Below are positions 1-8,325 of a DNA stretch of 64,000 nt, in pieces. The stretch's first letter is position 1, and each line of letters starts with the position of its first letter. The translations under genes were made by a program, and so were the position numbers. A model generated the notes under the pieces. That model did not search any database. It worked only from the letters and a program-made list of their open reading frames with translations, and was not told the origin of the DNA. Source of the stretch: Saprospiraceae bacterium (GTDB taxonomy: Bacteria > Bacteroidota > Bacteroidia > Chitinophagales > Saprospiraceae); the NCBI GenBank assembly GCA_016717655.1, contig JADKFC010000006.1, positions 186,001 to 250,000 on the forward strand, given 5' to 3'.

Positions 1-1
1 A

Positions 2-103
2 AATATCCAAAGCCAACTTGAAGCGTTAGACCCAAAGTCAACAACAGCTTTATCCTTGCTTCAGGTGTATAGTAACCTCATGAAAATGTGGGTTGAACTT
101 TAG
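2..103 (+). CDS. C-terminal end of a gene cut by the window edge
   Basis: An open frame enters from the left edge and stops with TAG at 101-103. The 33 visible residues (ending in LMKMWVEL) have an ordinary protein composition, but no motif that I recognise. It converges on the gene on the opposite strand, and their stop codons overlap by a few bases, which is a normal tight convergent arrangement. The call rests only on the open frame and the neat end; it could be chance. Confidence 0.35.
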   Translation, partial: NIQSQLEALDPKSTTALSLLQVYSNLMKMWVEL

Positions 104-1095
104 TCGTAAATTGGAGAGACATAAAAACCTGGAACATCGGTTATTTTATACTGAATTTTAAGTTGACTGGGACAAGGATTATATTTTTCAGGATTAAAGG
201 CCAACAATGGCATCGTAAGGCCTGATTGCTTGTGGCTTATTTTTTCGCCTTCATAAACGTTGATTTCGGTAAAAAAATATAGTTGTTCTTGTAGGGGCTC
301 TGTTGCAGAAAAATCAGAGAGTTTAATTGTAAACACTTCAAACTGATTACTCGGGCATTTTCCACCTATACTTTTTAAATTGATAAGGTCCATTTTGTTT
401 AAAATAGAATTGGATTGTCGATCCAGTGTTCCCAGACTTACAGTAATATTCTGAGGAATAAAAACGCCTTTTTCAGCTAATTGTGGACAAAGGTTAATTG
501 TGAGAGGTACCTGCATTTCCTTGCGCAAGGCCAATTGCATGGTTTCAGATAAAATGATATCGGGTCTTTCCTTTTCTTCAAATTGGAACTGGGTGCCATC
601 CACCATTAAACTTTGTCTAATCCAGGGTGAAATTCCCAGGACTTCAATGGATTTTTGTAAAAGGTGAAAAGTTTCGGGAATTATTTCCATCAGCGTAAAT
701 TCTATTTCTGCTGGAGTAAATCGAAAAATACTTGGCAGAATTAAGGGAGCATATGGACCGGTACCCGCATAACAAAGGTGAATTTTCTTGCCCGGCTTTA
801 TTTTTTGCTGTTCTTTTATTGCCTTGTAGACACCCCTGATAAAACTTGTTGTTCTTTTATAATCTATAAGGCAATGCAAAGCTGAAAGTGCATTGACGGC
901 TTTTCCGTTGGTCAACAATAAATCAGGAGAAAGTTCATTTCTATTTTCATCAATTGAATGAATGGTATCAAGAGTTCTCAATAGGGACTGACAAGCGTTC
1001 CTCAAATCTATAGGAGTAGAAAGGTCGTCAAGGACGATGGAAGTAACCCCGTTTAATGTATCAGAAAAGTCGGGATTTATTTGAATGAAAGACAT
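100..1095 (-). CDS. SAM-dependent methyltransferase-like protein
   Basis: A 331-residue protein without signal peptide. Around residues 107-120 it has a strand-glycine loop (LCYAGTGPYAPL) that resembles motif I of class I SAM-dependent methyltransferases, followed about 20 residues later by an acidic strand end (FTLMEIIPET). A later VDGTQF and PDIILSETM match the order expected for motifs II and post-II in arginine-methyltransferase-like folds. The substrate is unknown. The gene is last in a same-strand run after a Gfo/Idh-like protein and three tail-collar proteins, with a 36-bp gap to the first, so it may be cotranscribed with them. The family assignment is by fold-like motifs only. Confidence 0.55.
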   Translation of the reverse strand: MSFIQINPDFSDTLNGVTSIVLDDLSTPIDLRNACQSLLRTLDTIHSIDENRNELSPDLLLTNGKAVNALSALHCLIDYKRTTSFIRGVYKAIKEQQKIKPGKKIHLCYAGTGPYAPLILPSIFRFTPAEIEFTLMEIIPETFHLLQKSIEVLGISPWIRQSLMVDGTQFQFEEKERPDIILSETMQLALRKEMQVPLTINLCPQLAEKGVFIPQNITVSLGTLDRQSNSILNKMDLINLKSIGGKCPSNQFEVFTIKLSDFSATEPLQEQLYFFTEINVYEGEKISHKQSGLTMPLLAFNPEKYNPCPSQLKIQYKITDVPGFYVSPIYD

Positions 1096-1131
1096 AAAAT
1101 AGACTGTAGTACAGGTCTTTTGGGTATGTAC

Positions 1132-1656
1132 CTATACTGAAATAACATTATTGTCCATAAACATCAAGTCATTTTCCGTCATGTAGGCAAACAAAACCTT
1201 TTTGTTTTTTTGAGCAAAAGACCCATTAAGTGATTCACATTTATGGTTGTCTAAATCAGAAGGTCGATCCAGCCATAAGTCAGCATTTAAATTTTTGAGT
1301 TCCATTAAAGCCGAGTGTCCTGGCTTGTGTCCAACGACACAAATGACATCAATAGGTATATTTTTATTTAGAACCTCATTGAAATTTGAATAGGTAGAGA
1401 ACTTTGAGGTGTTACCCAAATTATCAACTTGAACCAGACCTGTAATTTGGATTTGGGAGTGGTTTGACAACTTATCCATTAAGAATTCACTTGATGGCCC
1501 TTTACCCCAAACAAGCACGTTGATTTTACTTCCATATATGCTGGTAAATGATTTTTCAGAAACGGATTTGACACCATTCAATTTAAACCATGCACCCGTT
1601 GAAGCCAGCACCAATCCAGCGCCAGATAATGTTACAAACTTTCTCCTATTGAGCAT
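1132..1656 (-). CDS. Short Gfo/Idh/MocA-like protein with twin-arginine-type N-terminus
   Basis: A 174-residue protein. The N-terminus (LNRRKFVTLSGAGLVLAS) looks like the Tat-type leaders that precede many Bacteroidota Gfo/Idh/MocA oxidoreductases. The rest looks like one Rossmann-type domain: an INVLVWGKGPSSEF loop in place of the usual GxGxxG, then an IDVICVVGHKPGHSAL segment and LWLDRPSDL, which parallels the EKP loop of the family. The family is normally 330-450 residues with a C-terminal substrate domain that is absent here, so this is either a minimal derivative or a degenerate copy. It has a 23-bp gap to the tail-collar gene upstream and no visible frameshift continuation. Confidence 0.5.
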   Translation of the reverse strand: MLNRRKFVTLSGAGLVLASTGAWFKLNGVKSVSEKSFTSIYGSKINVLVWGKGPSSEFLMDKLSNHSQIQITGLVQVDNLGNTSKFSTYSNFNEVLNKNIPIDVICVVGHKPGHSALMELKNLNADLWLDRPSDLDNHKCESLNGSFAQKNKKVLFAYMTENDLMFMDNNVISV

Positions 1657-1679
1657 TTGTTATTTTATTAGGGATTAAA

Positions 1680-2210
1680 TTAAGGACGAACAGGAAATAC
1701 TCCATTTGTACAGATGATAAAATTCATTCCCAGATAGGGTTTTCTCATCGATATGGGTAGATTACTGCCATTGGTTCCCAACGTCAAGACACCTGGCACC
1801 ATTGAACCACTGATGGCTTGAGTACTGTATATGCTTTTGTCATTTAAGGTAAGTACATTCCCAATTGGCGAATCATCGCCTGCTTCTTCTTCAGAAACGG
1901 CAATCGAAGCATTGATTGCGTGGATGTGGGCAGGTAAATTATTGGAGGTCAGTGTAAGATTTTCAACTCCCCACACCTCCCCTAAATCCACATAACTTAA
2001 ACCAGGACCTTGCCCAATTCCTACTGCAGCTCTTCCTCTCATATCCGGTAAGCCAAATGTACTTGATCCATTACCACCATAAGTAGTTCCTAATATTGAG
2101 AACAAAGCTGTATTTGAAGCAATATTTATTATTTGCCCTTGACAAAAAGCCCAAGTTAGGGGATTAAAAGTTCCCGCAAAAAGTATTATTTGTGCGATTG
2201 TACCTTCCAT
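1680..2210 (-). CDS. Tail-collar domain protein (microcystin-dependent protein family), copy 3
   Basis: A 176-residue protein with an N-terminal phage tail-collar domain. Diagnostic features are the opening FAGTFNPLTWAFCQGQ, the central TTYGGNGSSTFGLPDMRGR, the IGQGPGLS segment, and the closing MRKPYLGMNFIICTNGVFP. It is one of three tandem paralogues of 176-179 residues, separated by 10-bp gaps, which indicates duplication and cotranscription. Members of this family occur outside phages in many Bacteroidota and Cyanobacteria and are thought to be extracellular or tail-fibre-like; their exact function is not established. No tail, baseplate or capsid gene lies nearby. The middle of the protein, between the collar and the C-terminal motif, is the variable part. 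Confidence 0.85.
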   Translation of the reverse strand: MEGTIAQIILFAGTFNPLTWAFCQGQIINIASNTALFSILGTTYGGNGSSTFGLPDMRGRAAVGIGQGPGLSYVDLGEVWGVENLTLTSNNLPAHIHAINASIAVSEEEAGDDSPIGNVLTLNDKSIYSTQAISGSMVPGVLTLGTNGSNLPISMRKPYLGMNFIICTNGVFPVRP

Positions 2211-2220
2211 TTTTTATTAA

Positions 2221-2751
2221 TTAAGCTCTCGAAGGGAAAATCCCTGCGATACAGATGATAAAATGAATGCCTATATAGGGTTGTTTAATACTAAATGGTT
2301 GTGATCCACCGGCAGCAGCCACGGTAGCCGTTACCCCGCCGAGCCCACCTATTCCTGCTCCATCAGGCCTAAAGTAATTCGTGCCTGCCGCCGGAATTGC
2401 TCCTGCTGGTTCTTCAGTATTGGCATTGGCAGAAGTGGCACCTACCGTTAGAGTAGCAGTGTGGGTGTGACTTGGCATTTGGGCTGTTGTTAAAGTTAAT
2501 GAATTGATTCCACTAACTTCTCCCAGCGTAATATTTGACAAGCCCGGACCTTGTCCTGTGCCAACAGGTGTTCTTCCCCGAAGATCAGGGAGCCCAAAGG
2601 TTACAATGCCATTTCCACCGTATGTTGTGCCTACTAATGAAAATAGCGCTGAGTTTTGTTGAATTGCAAGTAATGCCCCATTGCAATAAGCCCAATATTT
2701 GGGATTAAAATCAGCAGCAAACATTACTATACTGGCCATTGCTGGATCCAT
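2221..2751 (-). CDS. Tail-collar domain protein (microcystin-dependent protein family), copy 2
   Basis: A 176-residue paralogue of its two neighbours. It keeps the collar signature (YWAYCNGALLAI, TTYGGNGIVTFGLPDLRGR, GTGQGPGLS) and the C-terminal IKQPYIGIHFIICIAGIFP. The segment between about residues 95 and 150 is rich in Ala, Thr and Gly and is not conserved with the other copies, which is consistent with a variable tip region. It follows copy 1 after 10 bp and precedes copy 3 after 10 bp. I infer a shared transcript from the promoter at 3321-3328. Confidence 0.85.
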   Translation of the reverse strand: MDPAMASIVMFAADFNPKYWAYCNGALLAIQQNSALFSLVGTTYGGNGIVTFGLPDLRGRTPVGTGQGPGLSNITLGEVSGINSLTLTTAQMPSHTHTATLTVGATSANANTEEPAGAIPAAGTNYFRPDGAGIGGLGGVTATVAAAGGSQPFSIKQPYIGIHFIICIAGIFPSRA

Positions 2752-2761
2752 ATCTTATAAT

Positions 2762-3301
2762 TTAATTTCGTGATGGAAAAATACCAAAAACACAAATGAC
2801 ACATCGCAAGCCTAAGCTGGGCATGTGGGTTGCAAATGGTTGATTGCCCCCTGAAATACCTGAGGAAGCAGAAACACCTCTTAAAGTCTGGGTTGCTCCC
2901 GCAACTCCATCGTAAAAAGGACTTGGAGTTGAGGCAAACACATTGTTAATGGGTGTATTTACGGTTGCAGCTTCGCTACTAGCTTTTACTTGCGCGGTAA
3001 TTACAGCATGATTGTGTGCTGGAAGATTGGTGCTTAACAAAGTGGTGGATTCAGATCCTCCCATTTCTCCTAAAAAAACTGTATTTTGTCCCGGACCCGT
3101 ACCAGCGCCTACAGGCATCCTGCCTCTAAAATCTGGAATGGCAAAAGTGTTCTGCCCATCTCCACCATAGGTCGTGCCAATAAGGGCAAAAAGGGCATCA
3201 TATTCAGCAATGGGCAATAATGAACCATTACAATCTAGCCAATTATATGGGGCAAATGTACCTCCAAACCAGTTGATCTGGGCCATAAAATAACCTTCCA
3301 T
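2762..3301 (-). CDS. Tail-collar domain protein (microcystin-dependent protein family), copy 1
   Basis: A 179-residue protein, first of the three tail-collar paralogues in transcription order. It has FGGTFAPYNWLDCNG, TTYGGDGQNTFAIPDFRGR, GTGPGQNT and the closing LGLRCVICVFGIFP. Two starts are possible, at 3301 or at 3286 (the MAQINW that aligns better with the family N-terminus). A -7 box 20-27 bp upstream of 3301 fits either. As first gene it would lead a run of up to five same-strand genes. No secretion signal of Sec type is visible, in line with relatives, which raises the question of how such proteins leave the cell. Confidence 0.85.
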   Translation of the reverse strand: MEGYFMAQINWFGGTFAPYNWLDCNGSLLPIAEYDALFALIGTTYGGDGQNTFAIPDFRGRMPVGAGTGPGQNTVFLGEMGGSESTTLLSTNLPAHNHAVITAQVKASSEAATVNTPINNVFASTPSPFYDGVAGATQTLRGVSASSGISGGNQPFATHMPSLGLRCVICVFGIFPSRN

Positions 3302-3320
3302 TTTCCTTAATATTAGATAA

Positions 3321-3328
3321 CAAATATA
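3321..3328 (-). promoter_or_regulatory. Bacteroidota -7 promoter box for the tail-collar genes
   Basis: On the minus strand the octamer TATATTTG matches the Bacteroidota housekeeping -7 consensus TAnnTTTG. It lies about 20 bp before the ATG at 3301, which gives a leader of roughly 13 nt. Confidence 0.5.
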
Positions 3329-3378
3329 TTGATTTTATTGAAATATATCCATTTTTATAAAAAAAAGTGATTTTTTTT

Positions 3379-5825
3379 CTATAATTTGATGGAAACTCCA
3401 GCCATGCCATGAAAACCGGCTTGTGGATAAAGGAAGTTTTCAGTAATCTGTTTGTTATAAATATAAGTATAACTATATCCACCTGAAGAATACTTTTGAT
3501 CAAAAATATTGTTTAATTGAATCAGGATTTGAAGCTCTTTTGCAAACTTTGTTAACAATGGATAGCTGAAATTTATATGACTGGTACTAAATGTAGGGAT
3601 GCTGCGATTTTCGGAAGAAGTATTGTCTAAATATTGCTTTCCGATCAATCTGGTTGACCATGTGAGAATTAAACCCTTCTCATTTTGGTAGCTCACCATG
3701 CATGAGGCTGTTAAATTGGGAGACAAGGCAATGTCTGTGGTGCCGTGGTCTATGTTGATGGCTTCACGTTCATTGCTGTAATCATAGATGGTTTCTGTAA
3801 AACTTTTAATCTTATTTTGACTCAGGGTAAGGTTGGCTCCTATCAGCAATTTATTGTTTATAAGATATCTTCCAACCAATTCCAAACCACGGCGGTAGCT
3901 TTTATCTATGTTTTTCTGAGGGTGTTGCCCACATCGTTGACTTGGCCGGTAGGTACTAATTGATTTTTGTAGGACATTAAAAAGGTATTGGCCTCCAAAT
4001 TCCAATCTGCCGAATGATGTTTCCATGAAATTTCGGTATCTATAAGTTTTTCGGGAGATGGGAGGGGCTGATCTCCATGATCGGTAAAATCACTTCTATC
4101 CGGTTCCCTTTGGGCTACCGCAAATGAAAGATTGAATTGATTCTTTTCGTCAATGGCTTTGTTGATTGAAAGCTTGGGATTAAAAAATAGATAATTCACA
4201 TCAAAATCGATGGCTCGCAAATCATTGTCGTTGCCTTTAGATGAATAATTGACATTTCTGACTTGGGCATCTGCACTCCACGACCACCCACTTTTTATTT
4301 TTTGTTCAAATCTAAGATAGATGTTACCGTCTGATTTTGTGGCCTTGCTTTCATAATAAGGGTCCTCTTTTTCAAAGTCTGGCGCTGATACTACTTCTAT
4401 CACATCTCCAAAATGACCTCCTTTATAGATGTGGTAACCTCCGCCAATCGACAGTAGAGACGAAGCATTCCATTCTTTTTCCATTTTAAATATGCCCCCA
4501 AAGAAGTCATTGTCCAGCCACCTTCTCCTGATAATGTCTGAAGATGATAGGGTGTCGTTACCTAAGGCAATAGGTTGGATGAGGTAGTTACTCAATTCAT
4601 CCTGGTATTTGTATTGCTCAAAGTAGCCACTACCCTTGGTGTAGTGCAATGCCAGCTTTGATTTCCAGTTGGAGGCCCATGTTTTGGCATAGTGCAGTTG
4701 AACATGGGTCTGTGTGTAATTATCTACCTGATTGTCATATAAAAAATAGTTGTACCTCCGACCTGAATTAAATAGATTGACAGAATCCTGGGTGGTGTTA
4801 TAGAGTCCTCCAACATTATTGATATAATGCTGATTCAATGCAGCCATATCTCCATTTACTCTCGCTTCTGGCACCCCATTCAATGCCTGATAAGTATTTT
4901 CCGTTCCTGAAAAAGCCAGGAGTCGCAGTGAGGACGTGGATCCTACTCGTGCTCCTTCTATGTACCATGATTTTAGATCTGAACTTGCGCGGTCAATATA
5001 GCCATTTGATTTAATGATGGAATACCGGGCATCCACATTAAATCGGTTGTTCATCAAACCGGAATTGAGTCCAAAGGTCATTTTACGGGTATTAAAACTA
5101 CCGTACGAAATGTTGGCAGATGCAGAGGGGTTTACATCCAGTCCGAAAGTATTGACTGACACCGTTCCGCCATATGCTCCGGCCCCATTGGTTGATGGTC
5201 CTACCCCCCGCTGGATGCGGATGGATTCTGCTGAAGATGCAATATCGGGCAAGTCAACCCAAAATACTCCCTGAGATTCGGCATCATTGATTGGAATGTC
5301 GTTGATGGTAACGTTGATTCGGGATTGTTCTACCCCCCTTATGCGCATCCCGGTATAGCCAACTCCTGCTCCGGCATCGGTATTAATGGTGACTGATGGC
5401 TGCCACTGCAGTAAAACGGGAACATCCTGTCCATGGTTGATAACTTTCAACTCTTCCTTTTCTACCTCGCTGCCGCCATTAAAAGGAGTGATTTTGTGGA
5501 TGTTGGATTTTATTTCTACCTCGTCTAAATGGTAGATATAGCCGGATAAGACAAAGTCAAGATTCGACTCTTCCGGCCATATTAAGGGCAAGACAACCGT
5601 CTCATAGCCCAAATAGGAGCATGACACCTGAAAGGAGCCCGGACTCAATCCTTTTAACTCAAAACTTCCTCCTTTTTCACTTACAGCTGCCTGACTGCCG
5701 CCCTGAACAAAGATTACTGCACCCTCCAATTTTTCACCCTTATCATTTTTTACAGTACCTCTCAGCACTTGCGAGTGAATTTGCAATGTTGTCAATAGAA
5801 TAATTAAAATAATACAATACCTCAT
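3379..5825 (-). CDS. TonB-dependent outer-membrane receptor under TPP riboswitch control (frameshifted)
   Basis: A whole receptor of about 815 residues read in two frames. Residues 1-18 are a signal peptide; about 20-90 form a carboxypeptidase-regulatory-like domain (GTVKNDKGEKLEGAVIFV); about 110-230 are the plug with MRIRGVEQSRINVTINDIPIND; the rest is the beta barrel. The first frame stops at 3906, while the next frame continues seamlessly from NIDKSYRRGLELVG to the barrel end with a C-terminal aromatic-rich strand. One extra base in the T5 run at 3911-3915 would restore the frame, so this may be an assembly error. The TPP riboswitch upstream indicates uptake of thiamine or a thiamine precursor; TPP-regulated receptors of this kind are known in Bacteroidota. 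If the break is real, the last ~175 residues of the barrel are lost and the receptor would not fold. Confidence 0.88.
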
Positions 5826-5881
5826 TGTTTTGAAGTTAAATGGCTACAAAATAATGGGATAGAGTTTATGCCGAAAGAACG

Positions 5882-5965
5882 TGAGGAGAAAATGCTCCCT
5901 TGCCGGCATTACCCGGCCAGGTTCAATGGGTATAATCTCAGCCTCTACAAGGAGGCACCCCAGAA
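5882..5965 (-). promoter_or_regulatory. TPP (thiamine pyrophosphate) riboswitch
   Basis: Read on the minus strand, the segment contains all the core parts of the THI element in order: GGGGTGCC, a short P3 hairpin (CCTCCTTGTAGAGG), the invariant CTGAGA (complement of 5936-5941), ACCCATTGAACCTG, and the P4/P5 part GGGTAATGCCGGC followed by AAGGGAG. It ends about 60 nt before the receptor start at 5825. A small hairpin directly after it (GGGAG...CTCCT) has no U-run, so control is more likely at translation than by termination. A weak -7-like TATCTTTA lies about 10 bp upstream. Confidence 0.93.
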
Positions 5966-6001
5966 ATCGGTGTAAAGATAAGGAAAATTTCAAATGTTCA
6001 C

Positions 6002-6107
6002 GTCCCGCCTTATCGGCGGGACTAAATGGTGCGTCCCGCTGACGCGGGACTAAATGGTGACGTCCCGCTGGCGCGGGACTAAGTGGGCCGTCCCGCTGAC
6101 GCGGGAC
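6002..6107. repeat. Four short GTCCCGC...GCGGGAC palindromes
   Basis: Four inverted repeats stand in a row at 6002-6022, 6033-6050, 6062-6079 and 6090-6107. The type unit is GTCCCGCTGACGCGGGAC, and the copies are joined by an 8-12 bp linker, mostly beginning ACTAAATGG. Each would form a 7-bp G+C-rich stem in a single strand. Very similar units lie at 28188-28205 and 30730-30802, so this is a dispersed REP-like family of intergenic palindromes. It sits between the start of the TPP-regulated receptor transcript and the 3' end of an S41 peptidase gene. Confidence 0.85.
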
Positions 6108-6269
6108 TAAATGTTAAAAATGTAGGATAAGCGGGTTGAGGTACTCGAAATCCGCTGACGCGGGACTAAATGTTAAAAATGTAAGATAAGCGGGTTGAGG
6201 TACTCGAAACCCGCTGGGGCGGGACTAAATGTTAAAAATGTAGGATAAGCGGGTTGAGGTACTCGAAAC
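6108..6269. repeat. 59-bp tandem repeat, about three units
   Basis: A unit beginning TAAATGTTAAAAATGTAGG and running through GCGGGTTGAGGTACTCGAAA starts at 6108, 6167 and 6226, a period of 59 bp. The junctions carry degenerate halves of the neighbouring palindrome (CCGCTGACGCGGGAC, CCCGCTGGGGCGGGAC). The array ends three bases before the stop codon of the S41 peptidase gene. No coding role is apparent; copy number could vary between strains. Confidence 0.85.
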
Positions 6270-6272
6270 TTT

Positions 6273-7301
6273 TTATTCTTTCAACCAGGCCATGGCTCTT
6301 TTTAGGCACTGATCATTTGCTGATAGCGGGTTTTCCTCGAATGGGAAATATTCATCAGGTTCTACGTACTCTTTGTATACTTTGCCTTTTCTGTCTTTGT
6401 AGTAACTTACTGAAATAGACATGGTCGTATTTTCATCGATAGGTTGCCAATCAGTAACCGTGGTCATGCCAAGGGTTTTTTGGCCAAAAAAACGGGTATT
6501 GTCTCTTCCTTTATACATCACCGCAATGGCCTCGCCAGAGCTTGTGGTGTACATGCTGGTCAATACTGCTATCTTTGGTAATCTCGAAAACAAACACTTT
6601 TTTGGGATCGCTAAGGTAAAGTCGCCGTAGTAGAAATTTTCATCTTTTACTTGCCAGACTGCATCCTCTGCATCTAAAATTCCATCGGTGCCTCCGACGG
6701 GGCCTTCTCCCAAAAGAGGAACCAGCGCTTCAGCCATCGGAAACATATTTCCTCCACCATTGTACCGCAGGTCTAAAACCCAGTTTTGGGGTAGATCGTC
6801 TTGCACATAACAAATCTTTCGCCCTAATTCTTCTGCCATTTTATAATTGTCACCCATGGGCATGCCACAAAGCCTCACATATCCAATGTCTGAAGCAAGC
6901 ATTTTAACTTCGAAGCTGTATTTCTGACCACTCTGGATATCATTGTAAATATTGACATCAAAGCCCTTATGGTGGTCTTTTAAACCTCCAAAATAATAGG
7001 CCACTACATTTTGTTGAAAAAAGATTTTGCCATGTTCATCACCCAGGGCTTCCAGCAGATAATTTAAGGCCGCTTGCATTTCCTCCATCGAGGCCCTATT
7101 TCCGGCCCTTTCTAAAACCTCGTTTCTCAACTGATTCCAATCTACGTTTTGTCGATAAAGCGAAGCTGATTGGGCGTGGTCAAGGATGGATTTTAGTGTA
7201 TTTGTATGTGTACCATCCTTTTGTGCTCTACTTTTTGTATATACCAAAAGGGTCAGGCAGGCAAATAGCAGCACGCGAAAGCTTTTATTGGCAACTTTCA
7301 T
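6273..7301 (-). CDS. S41 family (C-terminal processing-like) peptidase, secreted
   Basis: A 342-residue protein with an N-terminal signal peptide ending near SRAQ (residues 1-26). The peptidase core runs from about residue 120 to 330. LRYNGGGNMFPMAEAL is the substrate-cradle strand typical of S41, TTSSGEAIAVMYKG carries the likely nucleophilic serine, and GQKTLGMTTV follows the general-base region. No PDZ domain is evident, as in many short Bacteroidota members. It should be active in the periplasm or at the cell surface. It is monocistronic, with a repeat array immediately downstream. Intact, unlike the S41 gene at 18.4 kb. Confidence 0.82.
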   Translation of the reverse strand: MKVANKSFRVLLFACLTLLVYTKSRAQKDGTHTNTLKSILDHAQSASLYRQNVDWNQLRNEVLERAGNRASMEEMQAALNYLLEALGDEHGKIFFQQNVVAYYFGGLKDHHKGFDVNIYNDIQSGQKYSFEVKMLASDIGYVRLCGMPMGDNYKMAEELGRKICYVQDDLPQNWVLDLRYNGGGNMFPMAEALVPLLGEGPVGGTDGILDAEDAVWQVKDENFYYGDFTLAIPKKCLFSRLPKIAVLTSMYTTSSGEAIAVMYKGRDNTRFFGQKTLGMTTVTDWQPIDENTTMSISVSYYKDRKGKVYKEYVEPDEYFPFEENPLSANDQCLKRAMAWLKE

Positions 7302-7368
7302 GAAAAAGGATTTTTTAATAAATCATATTAAGCCCATCTAAGATACTGTATTTTGCATGCAACCCAAA

Positions 7369-7926
7369 TCAAATGCGAACAGACACCCTGAACCCCCTGG
7401 CTGCATAATAAGACTCCGCACCATTGTGGTACATAAAGACGGTGTTGTACCTCCTGTCGCAAAAGATGGCACCGCCCAGCTTTCTGATGGCATCGGGTGT
7501 CTTGACCCAGCTGGAAGTCTTTAAGTCAAACGAACCCAGGGTCTGGAGGTAGCGGTATTCTTCTTCAGTGAGCATATCTCCACCCATGGCATTGGCCATA
7601 TCCATGGCACTGTCCTTGGGTTTGTTTTCTTTTCTGCCATCCAGGGCAGCTCTGTCGTAACAAAGGCTTCTCCTCTCTTTTGGACTTTCAGATGAGCAGT
7701 CGTAAAAAATAAATGCTCCTGTTTTTTTATCATGGGCCACTACATCAGGCTCGCCGCCGGTTTCTTCCATTAGAAATAAGGTGTGAAGTTTCTCTGACTC
7801 TTTTTCCAACCTGGCAAGAACATCTTTCCAGTTTAAGCCCTTGTGTCGATCTTTGTTTTTTTCAAACCTTTCAGCCAGGGTAGCGATCAATGTAGCTCGT
7901 TGTGTTTTGTCCAATTGTTTTTTCAT
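7369..7926 (-). CDS. DUF4256 family protein
   Basis: A 185-residue cytoplasmic protein that matches the DUF4256 family by its pattern: an N-terminal helix (ATLAERFEKNKDRHKG), a central MEETGGEPDVV and FIFYDCSSESPKERRSLCYDR, and a C-terminal RRYNTVFMYHNGAESYYAARGFR. Biochemical function is unknown. It is the last gene of an operon with ArsR, AHSA1 and DoxX-like genes, a neighbourhood in which this family is often found; the gap to the DoxX-like gene is 9 bp. The operator at 9114-9157 probably controls it. Confidence 0.8.
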   Translation of the reverse strand: MKKQLDKTQRATLIATLAERFEKNKDRHKGLNWKDVLARLEKESEKLHTLFLMEETGGEPDVVAHDKKTGAFIFYDCSSESPKERRSLCYDRAALDGRKENKPKDSAMDMANAMGGDMLTEEEYRYLQTLGSFDLKTSSWVKTPDAIRKLGGAIFCDRRYNTVFMYHNGAESYYAARGFRVSVRI

Positions 7927-7935
7927 GTCTGTGAT

Positions 7936-8325
7936 CTACGTGTTTTGAGGTAATATTTTTCTGTTGTCCGGTCTCAGGTACCAGGAAACAAAAGTAAGGG
8001 TTAATAATAAAAGTGAAGGGGCAATTTCTGCAAAACTGTGATGCAAGATAAGGTGTGATATGGCCGCTCCCGACATGGCAAAAAAGAAGCCGGCATACGC
8101 CCACTCTTTGAGCACGGGATAACGGGGCACCAGGATGGCAATTGTACCTAATGTTTTCCATATTCCAAGAACTGTCATCAAATAGATAGGGTAGCCCAGT
8201 TCATTGAATTTTTGGACTTCTTCTTCCATTTGCATCAATTGTACCACGCCGGTTGATACCATGCCAAGGGCCAACCAGAGTGTGGCAATCCAATAGCTGA
8301 TTCGTTTTCCTCTTTCCATCGGCAT
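7936..8325 (-). CDS. DoxX-like membrane protein
   Basis: A 129-residue protein with four predicted membrane helices (for example ISYWIATLWLALGMVSTGVV and MTVLGIWKTLGTIAILVP), the pattern of the DoxX_2 family. The conserved LGYP...GIWK...P segment between helices 1 and 2 is present. Its start overlaps the stop of the AHSA1 gene (TAATG), which signals translational coupling. A second possible ATG lies two codons downstream. The function of this family is not firmly known; in this operon type it may support small-molecule or redox handling at the membrane. Confidence 0.82.
   Translation of the reverse strand: MPMERGKRISYWIATLWLALGMVSTGVVQLMQMEEEVQKFNELGYPIYLMTVLGIWKTLGTIAILVPRYPVLKEWAYAGFFFAMSGAAISHLILHHSFAEIAPSLLLLTLTFVSWYLRPDNRKILPQNT

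Noticed and set aside
1680..3301. Prophage remnant because of tail-collar domains
   Set aside because: No other phage function is nearby, and tandem stand-alone members of this family are common in Bacteroidota.
6002..6269. Repeat array that could be taken for a CRISPR
   Set aside because: The units are palindromes and then direct tandem copies without unique spacers of constant length, and no cas gene is present.
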